From: Planococcus sp. CP5-4_YE
GTDB lineage: Bacteria > Bacillota > Bacilli > Bacillales_A > Planococcaceae
Length of the DNA: 64,000 bases
Direction: 5' to 3'
Assembly (NCBI RefSeq): GCF_019042655.1
Contig: NZ_JAHPZO010000013.1
Span: 1 to 64,000, forward strand
How positions within the stretch are numbered: the stretch's first letter is position 1; each line of letters starts with the position of its first letter. Below the pieces are notes generated by a model. It saw nothing but the letters and a program-made list of their open reading frames with translations, did not search any database and had not been told where the DNA came from. Of this stretch, positions 8,032-17,299 are shown piece by piece. The translations under genes were made by a program, and so were the position numbers.

Positions 8032-8548
8032 GTATATGAACTGCCTCATTCTAATGTGCAATTGATTCTTTAAGTAGACTGGAAATTTTATCTGCAGACA
8101 ATGACCTTAGCAAGCAGTCCCCCCCCCTCTCCAGTTTCCGTTAGCAATCCGCTATTGGCTTTGGGCTATAAATGGCTGTGAAAAACAATAGGCACGTGAA
8201 CTGAATAAGATCGCGCCCATCTCCATCCAGACGAATTTTCGATTTTTTAAACGGCTCCCTTCAGTAAAACCAGCAATGCATATCAGCATCCGGATTCAAT
8301 TGCAGGAATTGGCTGCATAGTTTGGCTTTCTGTTCGTCTTGACAGGCAAATACATTGGCATTGCTTGCTCTCATAACAGAAGATTTGCTTTGTAGCAATG
8401 TATACAAAGACTTTCAGTGCTGTTGCCGGCTTCCATCAAATTCCGTTGTATTGATATTTAACTATAATTTAACATTTCCTTAATAGTCTCTATATATAAT
8501 AGGAAGATAGTAACAACTTTTAATTTATATAGAAGGAGAAGGGTCCCC
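8032..8548. other. Intergenic gap with one possible gene remnant
   Basis: About 500 bases without a convincing gene. A run of nine C sits near 8120. On the minus strand 8261-8374 is a 37-codon ORF with a protein-like composition (three Cys, NPDADMHCWFY end) but no ribosome site, possibly the tail of a decayed gene. The last 80 bases hold the promoter of the following EAL gene. Confidence 0.4.
8469..8500 (+). promoter_or_regulatory. Putative sigma-A promoter of the c-di-GMP operon
   Basis: TTAACA (8469-8474) is followed after 16-18 bases by the TATATATAAT run (8491-8500). The ribosome site AAGGAG begins about 33 bases downstream. Confidence 0.45.
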
Positions 8549-9379
8549 ATTAGTCTTAGCCGTGCATTAAAGTTCATCACTTATATAAACGAAAATCAAA
8601 AAATACTCTATGAGGCTAGCCGTAAAGACAAGGAAGTTAAAGAACTGATCTTCCATGAAAGTTTCGCCACCGCCTTTCAGCCAATTTTATCCTTGGCCGA
8701 AGGAGACACAATTGGGTTTGAAGTACTAAACAGGCCAAAAAGCACAATTCATTTTCCGACTACAGAAGATTTCTATTGCTATATAGGAAAAAGCAATAAT
8801 GTTTTCAAAATTGAAGGCTTTTTGCGCAATCTCTCATTGAAAAGATATGCGGAGCAGGCTGCAAAACCTGGGAGACAGGAAGAGGGATTGATTTTCTTGA
8901 ACATTCAACCGCAAGTATTAACGGATGCTTCCTATCGCAGTCAGACAACGTTGGATTTATTGGCGAAATACGATTTATCACCGGACCGAATCGTTTTGGA
9001 GCTGACTGAAAAAGAGTCAGTGACTGACTATAAAAGTTTCGAAAAAATTATCAATAATTACCGGCAACAGGGGTTCCGCATTGCAATCGATGATGCCGGG
9101 ACCGGATACAATAGCCTTAAAACCATCCTTTCCCTGAAACCCGAGTTTATCAAGATTGATAAATTCCTCATCAGGGATATTCACGCGCAGCCACCGCAGC
9201 AGCAATTGGTCGAATTGCTGTTGGAGTTTTCACAGCAATCCAACACACTCCTGGTGGCCGAAGGAATTGAAAATCAACAAGAACTTCATTTCCTTAAAAA
9301 ATTAGGCATTCATTTCGGACAGGGGTATGCACTTGGCCGGCCTGATCCGGAGTTAAAAAAGGGGCTGGTGGAAGTTTAA
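8549..9379 (+). CDS. EAL-domain c-di-GMP phosphodiesterase, ATT start
   Basis: Hydrolyses cyclic di-GMP to pGpG. Key residues of active EAL domains are visible: EVL in GFEVLNRP (a V variant of EAL), N in FLNIQP, E in LELTE, DD in IDDAGTGYNSL, K in IKIDKF, E in AEGIE, Q in GQGYALGRP. The domain needs FQPILSLAEGD, which lies 5' of the first TTG (8693). In frame upstream there is no ATG, GTG or TTG. The only start-like codon after a ribosome site (AAGGAG 8533-8538) is ATT at 8549, giving 276 aa. ATT is a rare but real start (infC), and a base error for ATG is the alternative. Followed 77 bases later by a CBS-GGDEF gene, its likely partner. Confidence 0.8.
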   Translation: MSLSRALKFITYINENQKILYEASRKDKEVKELIFHESFATAFQPILSLAEGDTIGFEVLNRPKSTIHFPTTEDFYCYIGKSNNVFKIEGFLRNLSLKRYAEQAAKPGRQEEGLIFLNIQPQVLTDASYRSQTTLDLLAKYDLSPDRIVLELTEKESVTDYKSFEKIINNYRQQGFRIAIDDAGTGYNSLKTILSLKPEFIKIDKFLIRDIHAQPPQQQLVELLLEFSQQSNTLLVAEGIENQQELHFLKKLGIHFGQGYALGRPDPELKKGLVEV

Positions 9380-9456
9380 GTGCAAGTCTTGCTGCAGAAG
9401 TTCTTCTTCAAAACAGGACCATCCATACCACTAACTTTAAAGGGAGATTAGGAGCC

Positions 9457-10410
9457 ATGACTTATATAGGAGAGATTGCGCAAGAAATAATGTGTGTATC
9501 GTTTGACACCACTTGTGAAAAAGTGGATATGCTCTTCCAAGAGGATCCAAAACTGCAGGGGCTTGTCGTGACAGAGGATGAACTCTCAGCTGGGTTGATT
9601 ACCCGCACAAACTTCTATCAAAAAATGGGTACACGCTATGGGTATAACCTTTTTTTAAAAAGACCTGTAAAGCTGCTGGCCAATAATTCCCCGTTGATCG
9701 TCGATTATTTCACCTCTGTCATCGAAGTCAGTAAACAGGCAATGGGACGGCGTGATGAGGAAGTTTATGATGATGTCATCGTCAGGAAGGACAACGCCAT
9801 ATATGGTGTTGTCAGCATTAAGGAACTGCTGCTCAAAGGTGCGGATATCCAGGCAAATGTCGCCCGGTACTTGAATCCGCTTACGTTACTGCCTGGAAAT
9901 TATATTATTGATGAGAAATTGAAGAATCTTTTTCGGCATTCCAGTAATTTCACCTTTTTATATATTGATCTTGACCGCTTTAAGCCTTACAACGATCTTT
10001 ACGGTTTTAGAAAAGGCGACGAGTTCCTGCAATTTACAGCCACGACCTTGAAAGAATGCTTTTCAGCGCCCGATTGTTTCATCGGGCATGTGGGTGGAGA
10101 TGACTTTGTTGTCATATTGAATCATTTTGACTTTGAAAACTATTGCCAAGATGTCATTAAGACTTTTGACAATAAAGTGCAGTACTTCTATTCGAAAGAA
10201 CATTATGCGCAAAAGACGGCGTACGGTGAAAACCGTTTTGGAAAAATGGAAGCGATCCCGCTTGTCTCCATTTCCATCGCAATTGTAAAAAACGATTACG
10301 ATCGTTTTCGGAATGCTGAAGAATTAGTAGCCGAGGCAACCCGCTTAAAAAAAATCTGCAAGGTGAAAAGTGGCAGCTGCTATTATATCGAACCCTCTTT
10401 TGTTTCGTGA
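9457..10410 (+). CDS. CBS-pair and GGDEF domain protein
   Basis: The 317-aa protein has two CBS-like motifs (about residues 1-130) and a GGDEF domain (about 145-310). NPLTLLPGN opens the domain, YIDLDRFKPYNDLYGF gives the metal and substrate loop, and the active loop reads GGDDF rather than GGDEF/GGEEF. There is no RxxD inhibitory site at the usual distance before the loop. It may be a weak or regulatory cyclase sensing a nucleotide through its CBS pair. The order EAL, then CBS-GGDEF matches single-chain EAL-CBS-GGDEF proteins, here split in two genes with an independent ribosome site (TTAGGAGCC). Confidence 0.8.
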   Translation: MTYIGEIAQEIMCVSFDTTCEKVDMLFQEDPKLQGLVVTEDELSAGLITRTNFYQKMGTRYGYNLFLKRPVKLLANNSPLIVDYFTSVIEVSKQAMGRRDEEVYDDVIVRKDNAIYGVVSIKELLLKGADIQANVARYLNPLTLLPGNYIIDEKLKNLFRHSSNFTFLYIDLDRFKPYNDLYGFRKGDEFLQFTATTLKECFSAPDCFIGHVGGDDFVVILNHFDFENYCQDVIKTFDNKVQYFYSKEHYAQKTAYGENRFGKMEAIPLVSISIAIVKNDYDRFRNAEELVAEATRLKKICKVKSGSCYYIEPSFVS

Positions 10411-10740
10411 GCATCCCAGAGATCGCCTCGCCGATGAGTTCGGATTCAATCAAACGAATGCAGCTGGCTTATAAAATATGATCGTCGGCTGATAACGGGC
10501 ATGTCGGGCCGCGAAACGGTGTGGTGGCCCCATTTAAACCCTTAACTGATCCACCACAGATCCTTTCATAGCCCGTTCGGCTGTTCGCCGTCTTTCTTCA
10601 AGCAGCTATGCTTGCGAAGTCGGGAACCATCACTTTGAAATGGTGGCGTATCAGTTGGACGCTTGTAGAAGAGGCGACTGCCGGCCATGATTTTTCCAGC
10701 CTGCATTTGCCCCACTTGAATATATATTTTACCCACATAA

Positions 10741-10794
10741 AAACACCTCCGATTTCAGTACTTGTAGCAAATGTACCGTTTCGGAGGTGTTTTA
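10741..10794. terminator. Bidirectional terminator
   Basis: AAAACACCTCCGA pairs with TCGGAGGTGTTTT, with T runs on both strands. It serves the plus-strand GGDEF gene and the minus-strand peptide-transporter operon. Bases 10411-10740 show no supported gene. Confidence 0.85.
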
Positions 10795-10837
10795 TAAGGA
10801 CTCGTTTTACTAATTTGGTCTACTGCCAGCGACTTTT

Positions 10838-11839
10838 TTATCCTGGAAAATGACAGGCTGCAAAATGATTTTCCCGGTGTTCGATAAATTCCGGCTTGTC
10901 AACTTTGCACACGTCCTGCGCGATCGGGCAGCGCGTATGGAACGGGCAGCCCGATGGCGGATTTGCCGGGTTGGGCATTTCCCCGACCAAGCGCACGCGG
11001 TCTTTTTTCGCTTTGACAGTCGGCCTCGGAATAGCTGACAGCAAGGCTTGCGTGTACGGGTGCAAGGGGTTTTTGAAGATATTCGAGACATCGCCCATTT
11101 CCACCGTGTTCCCTAAATACATGACCAGGACGCGGTCGCAGAAATAGCGGACCACCCCAAGGTCGTGCGAGATGAACAGATAGGACAAATCGTATTTATC
11201 CTGCAAGGTTTTTAACAGCTTAAGCACTTGCGCCTGCACCGATACGTCCAAGGCCGATACCGCTTCGTCGCAAATGATGAATTGCGGATTGAGCGCAATG
11301 GCTCTCGCGATGCCGATGCGCTGGCGCTGCCCGCCGCTGAATTCGTGGGGGTAGCGGTCATAGTGCTCCGCTTTCAAGCCGACTTCCGTCAGCAAATCCA
11401 TGACAGCGGTTTTGCGTTCCTGCGCCTGCAGATCGGTATGCATCTTGAACACTTCATCGAGTGCATGCCCGACGCGCTGGCGCGGATTTAGTGAAGCGTA
11501 AGGATCCTGGAAAATCATTTGCATTTCTTTAACGAACTTCTTTTTTTCTTTCTTTTTCAGATCTTGGATTTCCTGCTGGTCGAACTGGATTTTGCCGTCG
11601 GTCAGGTCTTCCAGGCCGAGGATCGTGCGTCCGAGGGTGGATTTTCCGCAGCCGGACTCGCCGACGACGCCGAGGCTTTCGCCTTTATACAGCTTCAACG
11701 ACACCGATTCCACCGCTTTGACGTTCCCGGTGACTCGTTTCAAGACGCCGCTTTTGATCGGGAAGTATTTCTTCACATTATGCAGTTCCAACAAGATTTC
11801 AGGGTTTAGCGGCAAGGTCTCTGTCTCTGCTGTATTCAT
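10838..11839 (-). CDS. Peptide ABC importer ATPase (OppF/DppF type)
   Basis: Second nucleotide-binding subunit of an oligopeptide/dipeptide importer. It has Walker A GESGCGKSTLGR, Q-loop FQDPYASLNPRQ, signature FSGGQRQRIGIARA, Walker B FIICDEAVSALD and H-loop ISHDLG. The C-terminal oligopeptide-transporter extension has the four-Cys motif (GCPFHTRCP..CKVDKPEF..AACHF), probably an Fe-S or metal site. The longer ORF upstream is an artefact of overlap. The ATG at 11839 is chosen because the G-rich ribosome site lies just upstream, and it overlaps the end of the OppD gene by about 40 bases. Last gene of the operon. Confidence 0.9.
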   Translation of the reverse strand: MNTAETETLPLNPEILLELHNVKKYFPIKSGVLKRVTGNVKAVESVSLKLYKGESLGVVGESGCGKSTLGRTILGLEDLTDGKIQFDQQEIQDLKKKEKKKFVKEMQMIFQDPYASLNPRQRVGHALDEVFKMHTDLQAQERKTAVMDLLTEVGLKAEHYDRYPHEFSGGQRQRIGIARAIALNPQFIICDEAVSALDVSVQAQVLKLLKTLQDKYDLSYLFISHDLGVVRYFCDRVLVMYLGNTVEMGDVSNIFKNPLHPYTQALLSAIPRPTVKAKKDRVRLVGEMPNPANPPSGCPFHTRCPIAQDVCKVDKPEFIEHRENHFAACHFPG

Positions 11840-12821
11840 CGGTTTCCACCCCCTTTTTCTCGGCATACCAGCAACTGGCAAAATGGCCTTCTGACACCGT
11901 GATTTCCGGCGGCGTTTCCGCTCTGCACTTGTCCGTTGCGAACGGGCAGCGCGGATGGAAGCGGCAGCCGGAGATGTGTTCATCCAATCCCGGCATATTG
12001 CCAGGGATCGGTTCGAGCTCGAAATCCGGGTCGTCCACGTTCGGCACCGAATTCAACAGGCCACGCGTATACGGGTGCTGCGGATTCTCGAAAATCTCTT
12101 CGACCGGCCCTTCTTCGATTTTCTTGCCTGCATACATGACCATGACGCGGTCGGCGACTTCAGCGACGACGCCCATATCATGGGTAATCATCATAACGCC
12201 CATATCAAAATCCTTTTTCAAGTCATTGATCAAATCCAAAATCTGCGCCTGGATCGTGACATCGAGCGCCGTCGTCGGCTCATCCGCAATCAATAGGCTC
12301 GGGTTGCAGGCGAGCGACATCGCGATCATCACGCGCTGGCGCATGCCGCCGCTCAATTCATGCGGGTACTGATTCAGCCGTTTTTCAGGATTCGGTATGC
12401 CCACCTGTCTCAATAATTCGATGCCTTGCTGCGATGCATCTTTTTTGGAAATGCCTTTATGCAGCATTAGCGGCTCGCGCAATTGATAGCCGATGGTCAA
12501 TACCGGGTTCAAGGCCGTCATCGGCTCCTGGAAGATCATCGACATCCGGTTGCCGCGGAGCTTGCGCATTTGGTCGGCCGACAGCTGTTGAAGCGGTTCG
12601 TTGTCCAGCAGAATTTCGCCGCTTTCGATTTGTCCGTTGGAAGGCAGCAGGCGCATCACAGATAGCGACGTGATGCTTTTTCCGCAGCCCGATTCTCCGA
12701 CGATGCACAGCGTTTCGCCTTTTTGGACATGAAATGAAACGTCTTTGACGGCTTGCACGGTCCCTCCGGAAGTGCGGAACGATGTCACCAAATTTTTCAC
12801 TTCAAGCAATGCGTGTGTCAT
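11799..12821 (-). CDS. Peptide ABC importer ATPase (OppD/DppD type)
   Basis: A 340-aa ATPase with Walker A GESGCGKSITSL, MIFQEPMTALNPVLTIG, signature LSGGMRQRVMIA, Walker B LLIADEPTTALD, and ITHDMGVVAEVADR. The C-terminal extension carries the Cys cluster GCRFHPRCPFATDKC..ASCW typical of the D-type subunits. It sits 7 bases after the binding-protein gene, and the unusual R/K-rich tail overlaps the next ATPase gene, which suggests coupled translation. Confidence 0.9.
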   Translation of the reverse strand: MTHALLEVKNLVTSFRTSGGTVQAVKDVSFHVQKGETLCIVGESGCGKSITSLSVMRLLPSNGQIESGEILLDNEPLQQLSADQMRKLRGNRMSMIFQEPMTALNPVLTIGYQLREPLMLHKGISKKDASQQGIELLRQVGIPNPEKRLNQYPHELSGGMRQRVMIAMSLACNPSLLIADEPTTALDVTIQAQILDLINDLKKDFDMGVMMITHDMGVVAEVADRVMVMYAGKKIEEGPVEEIFENPQHPYTRGLLNSVPNVDDPDFELEPIPGNMPGLDEHISGCRFHPRCPFATDKCRAETPPEITVSEGHFASCWYAEKKGVETDEYSRDRDLAAKP

Positions 12822-12828
12822 ATTTCCC

Positions 12829-14388
12829 CTACTCTCTCGTTACGTTATACAAGCTCCATTGTCCATTCGGGTCCATTTCCAAGCCTTGGATGGATTCATC
12901 CGTAGCCGATGTGACCACGCCGTGATACATGACGATGGCCGCATCTTCAGCGAGCATCAATTGGTTTGCTTCGTTTAAAATTTCACGGCGTTCTTCCTGG
13001 TCGACGCTTGTGCGGGATGCTTCGACCAATTCGTCGAATTCTGGATTGTTGTATTGGGCACGGTTGGAAGCGCCGATATTGTCTGAATGGAAGTTCGGAT
13101 AGAGCATTTCAGAACCATCACCCGTAACATTCGACCAGCTCAGGAATGTCAGGTCGTATTCCCCGCTGCGCGCTGTATCCAGGAAAGTTGCCCATTCCAT
13201 CGTTTCGATTTCAACGTTGAATCCAGCTTCCGTCAATTGCGATTGGACGATTTCTGCCATCAAGATGAAGTTGTCGCGGTTGGCGGACAGCAATTTGATC
13301 GGCTCATCGCCATAGCCGTTTTCTTCTACCAATTGTTTCGCCAGTTCAGGGTCGTAATCTGTTCCTGCGTCATCCGCCGATTCGTCGTAGCCGAATACTT
13401 GCGGCCCGAGGATGCTGTCGCTTCTGACACCCAGATCGTTCAAGTTTGCAACGAAGGCATCGCGGTCGATGGCACTCGCTACCGCTTTACGGAAGTCCGG
13501 ATCTTGATTGCGTTCTTTTGAGTGGTTGAACGTCAAATAATAAACCGGTGTACCGTCTTGTTTCGTCACTTCGACATTATCAATCGATTCGATGCGTGAA
13601 ATTTGTTCTGTCGGCAAGGCATCCAGGAAGTTGACTTCGCCTGTCTGCAGCATGGAGATCGCCGTTGACGTTTCAGGGACTACTTTGAAGACGACGCGGT
13701 CCAATTCCGGCGCACCGTTCCAGTAGTCTTCGTTTTTCTCAAGTACGACTTGGTCGCCGATTGACCAGCTCGCGAATTTGAATGGGCCAGTACCGACTGG
13801 TTCTTGCATCAAATCTTGTGCTTGGTCAGCAGTCGGGCTGACGATGGCCGCATTGGAGTGGGACAAAGCTGCCAATAGCGGGCCGTACGGATATTTTGTT
13901 TTAATTTCTACAGTGTTTTCGTCCACTACGGTAATTTCATCAATCGGCTCCAATAGGGAAGCACGCGGCGCAGCCGTTGCCGGGTCGCGCAGCTTATCGA
14001 AGGTGTATTTTACGGCTTCCGCATTAAACGGCGTGCCATCTTGGAACTCGATCCCTTCTTTCAAGGAAATCACCCATGTTAGCTCGTCCGGTGTTTCGTA
14101 AGACTCTGCGAGCATCGGCTCGATTTCCATCGTTTCCGGATTTCTGACGAACAACTTTTCATAAACTTGCTCTGTGACACTTGAGGAGACCGAGTCATTG
14201 GTCATAATTGGCGAAAGCCCTACCGCATCAGTCGTCGACGCATAGATGATTTCCTGGTCGACATCACTTGATCCGCTTGATGAATCGCCGCCTGTTCCTT
14301 CTGCGCCTTCCGGGATGGTGCTTTCCGAACATGCGCTTAAAATCAATATCCCGAGCAACGCCAGTAAAACGAGCCAGTATTTTTTCAT
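12829..14388 (-). CDS. Peptide-binding lipoprotein of ABC importer
   Basis: Extracellular solute-binding protein family 5 (OppA/DppE/GsiB-like), 519 aa. The lipoprotein signal MKKYWLVLLALLGILILSAC ends in a lipobox with Cys20, then a Ser/Gly linker. Family features are MLAESYETPDELTWVISLKEGIEFQDGTPFNAEAVKYTF and PVGTGPFKF. It binds peptides or a similar ligand outside the membrane and delivers them to the two permeases encoded upstream in the same operon. The substrate cannot be fixed from sequence; glutathione- or dipeptide-type binding is possible. Confidence 0.9.
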   Translation of the reverse strand: MKKYWLVLLALLGILILSACSESTIPEGAEGTGGDSSSGSSDVDQEIIYASTTDAVGLSPIMTNDSVSSSVTEQVYEKLFVRNPETMEIEPMLAESYETPDELTWVISLKEGIEFQDGTPFNAEAVKYTFDKLRDPATAAPRASLLEPIDEITVVDENTVEIKTKYPYGPLLAALSHSNAAIVSPTADQAQDLMQEPVGTGPFKFASWSIGDQVVLEKNEDYWNGAPELDRVVFKVVPETSTAISMLQTGEVNFLDALPTEQISRIESIDNVEVTKQDGTPVYYLTFNHSKERNQDPDFRKAVASAIDRDAFVANLNDLGVRSDSILGPQVFGYDESADDAGTDYDPELAKQLVEENGYGDEPIKLLSANRDNFILMAEIVQSQLTEAGFNVEIETMEWATFLDTARSGEYDLTFLSWSNVTGDGSEMLYPNFHSDNIGASNRAQYNNPEFDELVEASRTSVDQEERREILNEANQLMLAEDAAIVMYHGVVTSATDESIQGLEMDPNGQWSLYNVTRE

Positions 14389-14407
14389 AAATGATTCCCC
14401 CTATTTT

Positions 14408-15295
14408 TTATTCTTGTAGATCCATGTTCGGATCGAGTGCATCGCGCAATCCATCACCGAGTACATTAAAAGCAAAAACTGTCAGCATGATCGCAATGCC
14501 GGGCACGATGGTCAAATGAGGCGCTGACCACATAAAATCCTGCCCCTGCGAAATCATGGCGCCCCATTCCGGTGTCGGAGGCTGTGCGCCAAGCCCTAAA
14601 TAACTAAGTGCTGCCGTGGAAAGAATGGCCGTGGCCATGCGCATCGTCGCAAACACGATGATCGGTGCCGAAGCATTCGGCAAAATGTGGCGGATCATGA
14701 TGCGCAGATCCGACGCTCCCATCGAGCGCATCGCCATGATGTATTCTTTCTCTTTAATGGAAAGAACCGAGCCGCGGACGATGCGTGCACAAGTTGGAAT
14801 CGACCAGATGCTGATGGCAATCGCTACATTCACAAGGCTTGTGCCAAGAATCGCGATGATCAGCATCGCCAGCAAGATTCCCGGGAAGGAAAACAGCAAA
14901 TCGACAAATCGCATGATGATTGCATCCAACTTGCGGTAATAGCCGGCTAAGAGTCCAAGGATTGTCCCGCCGATCAAGCCGAGAGAAACGGCGGTGATGC
15001 CGACGACAAGCGAGATCCTGGCACCGAAGACGATCCGGCTCCACACGTCGCGTCCGTAATTATCGGTCCCGAGCCAATGCCCTTCACTGAAAACCGGCAG
15101 TTCGCGGTTCGCCAAATTTTGGGCGGCCGGGTCATACGCGGTCATGAATGGCGCAAACAACGCTAAGATGATTTGCAAGATGACGATTACTAAACCGACA
15201 ATCGCCAATTTATTCTTGAACAAGCGCCTCATGGTGGTGACAATGTATTTTTCGCGTTTTTTGTCTTTTGTTTTTACTGACTCGACAGTTGCCAT
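14408..15295 (-). CDS. Peptide ABC importer permease (OppC/DppC type)
   Basis: A 295-aa permease with a basic cytoplasmic N-terminus, a first helix at about 30-52, the periplasmic-side NRELPVFSEGHWLGTDNYGRDVWSR motif typical of C-type subunits, and a core of five helices. The EAA-like loop is MRSMGASDLRIMIRHILPNASAPI. AAGGAGGAGG precedes the ATG. It lies between the B-type permease and the binding protein. Confidence 0.9.
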   Translation of the reverse strand: MATVESVKTKDKKREKYIVTTMRRLFKNKLAIVGLVIVILQIILALFAPFMTAYDPAAQNLANRELPVFSEGHWLGTDNYGRDVWSRIVFGARISLVVGITAVSLGLIGGTILGLLAGYYRKLDAIIMRFVDLLFSFPGILLAMLIIAILGTSLVNVAIAISIWSIPTCARIVRGSVLSIKEKEYIMAMRSMGASDLRIMIRHILPNASAPIIVFATMRMATAILSTAALSYLGLGAQPPTPEWGAMISQGQDFMWSAPHLTIVPGIAIMLTVFAFNVLGDGLRDALDPNMDLQE

Positions 15296-15310
15296 GAGCC
15301 TCCTCCTTTC

Positions 15311-16252
15311 TTAGTCATATTTAATTCTCGGGTCGATATAGGTGTAGATGATGTCGACCAGCAAATTGACGAGTACGAACAAGGTCGCGACCAACAGAAC
15401 CGAGCCTTGCACCATCGGGAAGTCGCGGGCTGCAATGGCATCGATCATCAGCCGCCCGACACCGTTGATGGCAAATACTTTTTCGGTGATGATGGTTCCG
15501 CCGAGCAAGAAGCCGAAATTCAATCCGATGATCGTGATGATCGGGATCATGGCGTTTTTCAATGTATGGATCCAAATGACGTTCTTTTCTTTGACCCCTT
15601 TGGCACGTGCCGTTCGGACGTAATCGGCGCGGATGACTTCAAGCATCGAAGATCTCGCCATGCGCGCGATCATTGCGGCTGACCCTGTCCCTAAAGTAAT
15701 CGCCGGCAGGATCAATTCCTTGATGCCATCGAGTGTGTACCAAGGGCTCGACATGCCCCCTACCGGCAGCCATTGAAGATTGACCGCAAACACGAGGATC
15801 AATAAGGCCCCGAGCCAGAAGTTCGGAATGGAGATGCCCGCCAGTGCGAACGTGGTCGCTGAAACGTCCAGCCAGGAATTTTGCCTCAACGCCGAGATCA
15901 GGCCCGTAATGATTCCGATGATCACGGCGACGATCATGCTGGCGACGGCCAATTTCAATGTATTGGGAAAGCGCACCATGATTGCGTCAGCCACGGGCTG
16001 CGTCGTCTGATAGGAATAACCGAAATCGCCTTGAACGGCATTCCCGACATAACGAAAGTACTGCGTCAGAAACGGATCGTTCAACCCGAGATTTTCTTCA
16101 ATCGCCTCGATATCGGAAGCCGTCGCTGTCGGTCCGCCAATGACAGCAGCCGGATTCCCGGGCGCTATATGCATGGACGAAAAGACAAGAAACGATATGC
16201 CGAACAATAAGAACACCAATTGCAACGTTCGCTGAATAATTAGTGAAACCAA
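15311..16252 (-). CDS. Peptide ABC importer permease (OppB/DppB type)
   Basis: The first gene of the five-gene importer operon. The B-type permease has six helices: an N-terminal helix with LLFGISFLVFSSMHIAPGNPA, then LGLNDPFLTQYFRYVGNAVQGDFGYSY, and the EAA loop YVRTARAKGVKEKNVIWIHTLKNA. A GTG at 16258 sits only 1 base from AGGAGG. The TTG at 16252 has a normal 7-base spacing and is preferred, with 313 residues. The 5' region 16259-16500 is AT-rich without a clear riboswitch. Confidence 0.85.
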   Translation of the reverse strand: MVSLIIQRTLQLVFLLFGISFLVFSSMHIAPGNPAAVIGGPTATASDIEAIEENLGLNDPFLTQYFRYVGNAVQGDFGYSYQTTQPVADAIMVRFPNTLKLAVASMIVAVIIGIITGLISALRQNSWLDVSATTFALAGISIPNFWLGALLILVFAVNLQWLPVGGMSSPWYTLDGIKELILPAITLGTGSAAMIARMARSSMLEVIRADYVRTARAKGVKEKNVIWIHTLKNAMIPIITIIGLNFGFLLGGTIITEKVFAINGVGRLMIDAIAARDFPMVQGSVLLVATLFVLVNLLVDIIYTYIDPRIKYD

Positions 16253-16512
16253 ATCCACACCTCCTAGACATTAGTAAAGCATTTATCCTTTTTTGATTAA
16301 CAAAAGAATAAATATTGATGTTTTACAGTATAAAGTAATCGAATATTAAATTCTATATGAATTTTCAATTAATACATAAAAAATCGTTATTTTGGTTCTT
16401 TAAGCACTAAAAATTAATTTTTTAGTTACTCAATGTCTTATTAATTGTAATTTCTTATCCATTTTGTTTGTTCATTTGGAAATTCGCGACATTTCATTAC
16501 GTGACCCAAAAT

Positions 16513-16604
16513 AAAAACCAGCACCCTAAAAAAATAAACTGCTCCACGCTCGTCGAATTTCTACTAGACGAGGGCGATGCAGAATAAATGGGGTGCTGGT
16601 TTTT
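16513..16604. terminator. Nested inverted repeat, probable terminator
   Basis: AAAAACCAGCACCC (16513-16526) pairs perfectly with GGGTGCTGGTTTTT (16591-16604). Inside it are CTGC/GCAG and CTCGTC/GACGAG (16549-16554 with 16567-16572). It lies 17 bases after the Lrp-type gene on the minus strand and upstream of the peptide-transporter operon. The T tract fits termination of the regulator gene. The unusually long loop with its own stem is noted separately. Confidence 0.65.
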
Positions 16605-16620
16605 AAATTTTTCGAAGCTA

Positions 16621-17070
16621 TTACAGTTTAAGCCCGTTTCTGCTTTTGAATCTTCGCAGCAGGATATGGCTTTCGACTCGCGTGATGCCTTCGAGTGCAT
16701 ACAATTCTTCGTTGATGAACTTTTCCAGATCGATGAAATCGTCCACCAAGACGTGCATGTGCAAGGTGGAAGGTCCCGTCATCTGATAGCAGCTGGCGAC
16801 TTGCGGGTTGTCAGCCAAAGCTTGTGCCACTTCGACAAGTGAACCCGGCTCGCAATCCACTTCAAAGAATCCGGAAACTTTCTTGCCTACCTTTTCGCTG
16901 TTGATGACGACGGTAAACTTCTCGATGACGCCTTCCTCAATCAAGTTTTGAACTCTTTCCCGGACAGCGACACGGGACAGATTCAATTCTTTCCCGATAT
17001 CCACATATGAAGTGCGGCCATTGATCGTCAACAACTCTAGAATTTTTTTATCGGTATTATCCAACTTCAT
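16621..17070 (-). CDS. Lrp/AsnC family transcriptional regulator
   Basis: 149 aa: an N-terminal winged helix (DKKILELLTINGRTSYVDIGKELNLSRVAVRERVQNLIEEGVI), then the RAM/AsnC ligand-binding domain (VASCYQMTGPSTLHMHVLVDD). It is a feast/famine regulator that probably binds an amino acid. It lies directly upstream of, and codirectional with, the peptide importer operon, with a terminator between. Control of peptide uptake is plausible but inferred. GAGGTG precedes the ATG. Confidence 0.9.
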   Translation of the reverse strand: MKLDNTDKKILELLTINGRTSYVDIGKELNLSRVAVRERVQNLIEEGVIEKFTVVINSEKVGKKVSGFFEVDCEPGSLVEVAQALADNPQVASCYQMTGPSTLHMHVLVDDFIDLEKFINEELYALEGITRVESHILLRRFKSRNGLKL

Positions 17071-17299
17071 GTTTTACACCTCTGATTCGTATTGATTGAT
17101 TTCATTATATCCATTCTCCGCAAGTTTTAAAATGTGCGTTTTGTTGCAGAACTGGTATTTGGACATACCTGCCTTTTAAATCCATGACTAATTCCTGCGA
17201 GAAGACTCTCGCTTTTAAGCTTTGGGGATTTTCCTTATGATACCACATGTCAAATATCCCCTATTACTTTGGGCGCGAGGATACGTCAGATCGACCGCT

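Noticed and set aside
8261-8374. 37-codon minus-strand ORF in the guaC-EAL gap
   Set aside because: Protein-like composition but no ribosome site and no homology recognised; kept only as a note.
11228-12372. Several long plus-strand frames across the opp ATPase genes
   Set aside because: Antisense shadows of conserved ABC ATPase codons.
16259-16500. Riboswitch or T-box in the opp leader
   Set aside because: AT-rich only; no T-box motif or known aptamer core visible.
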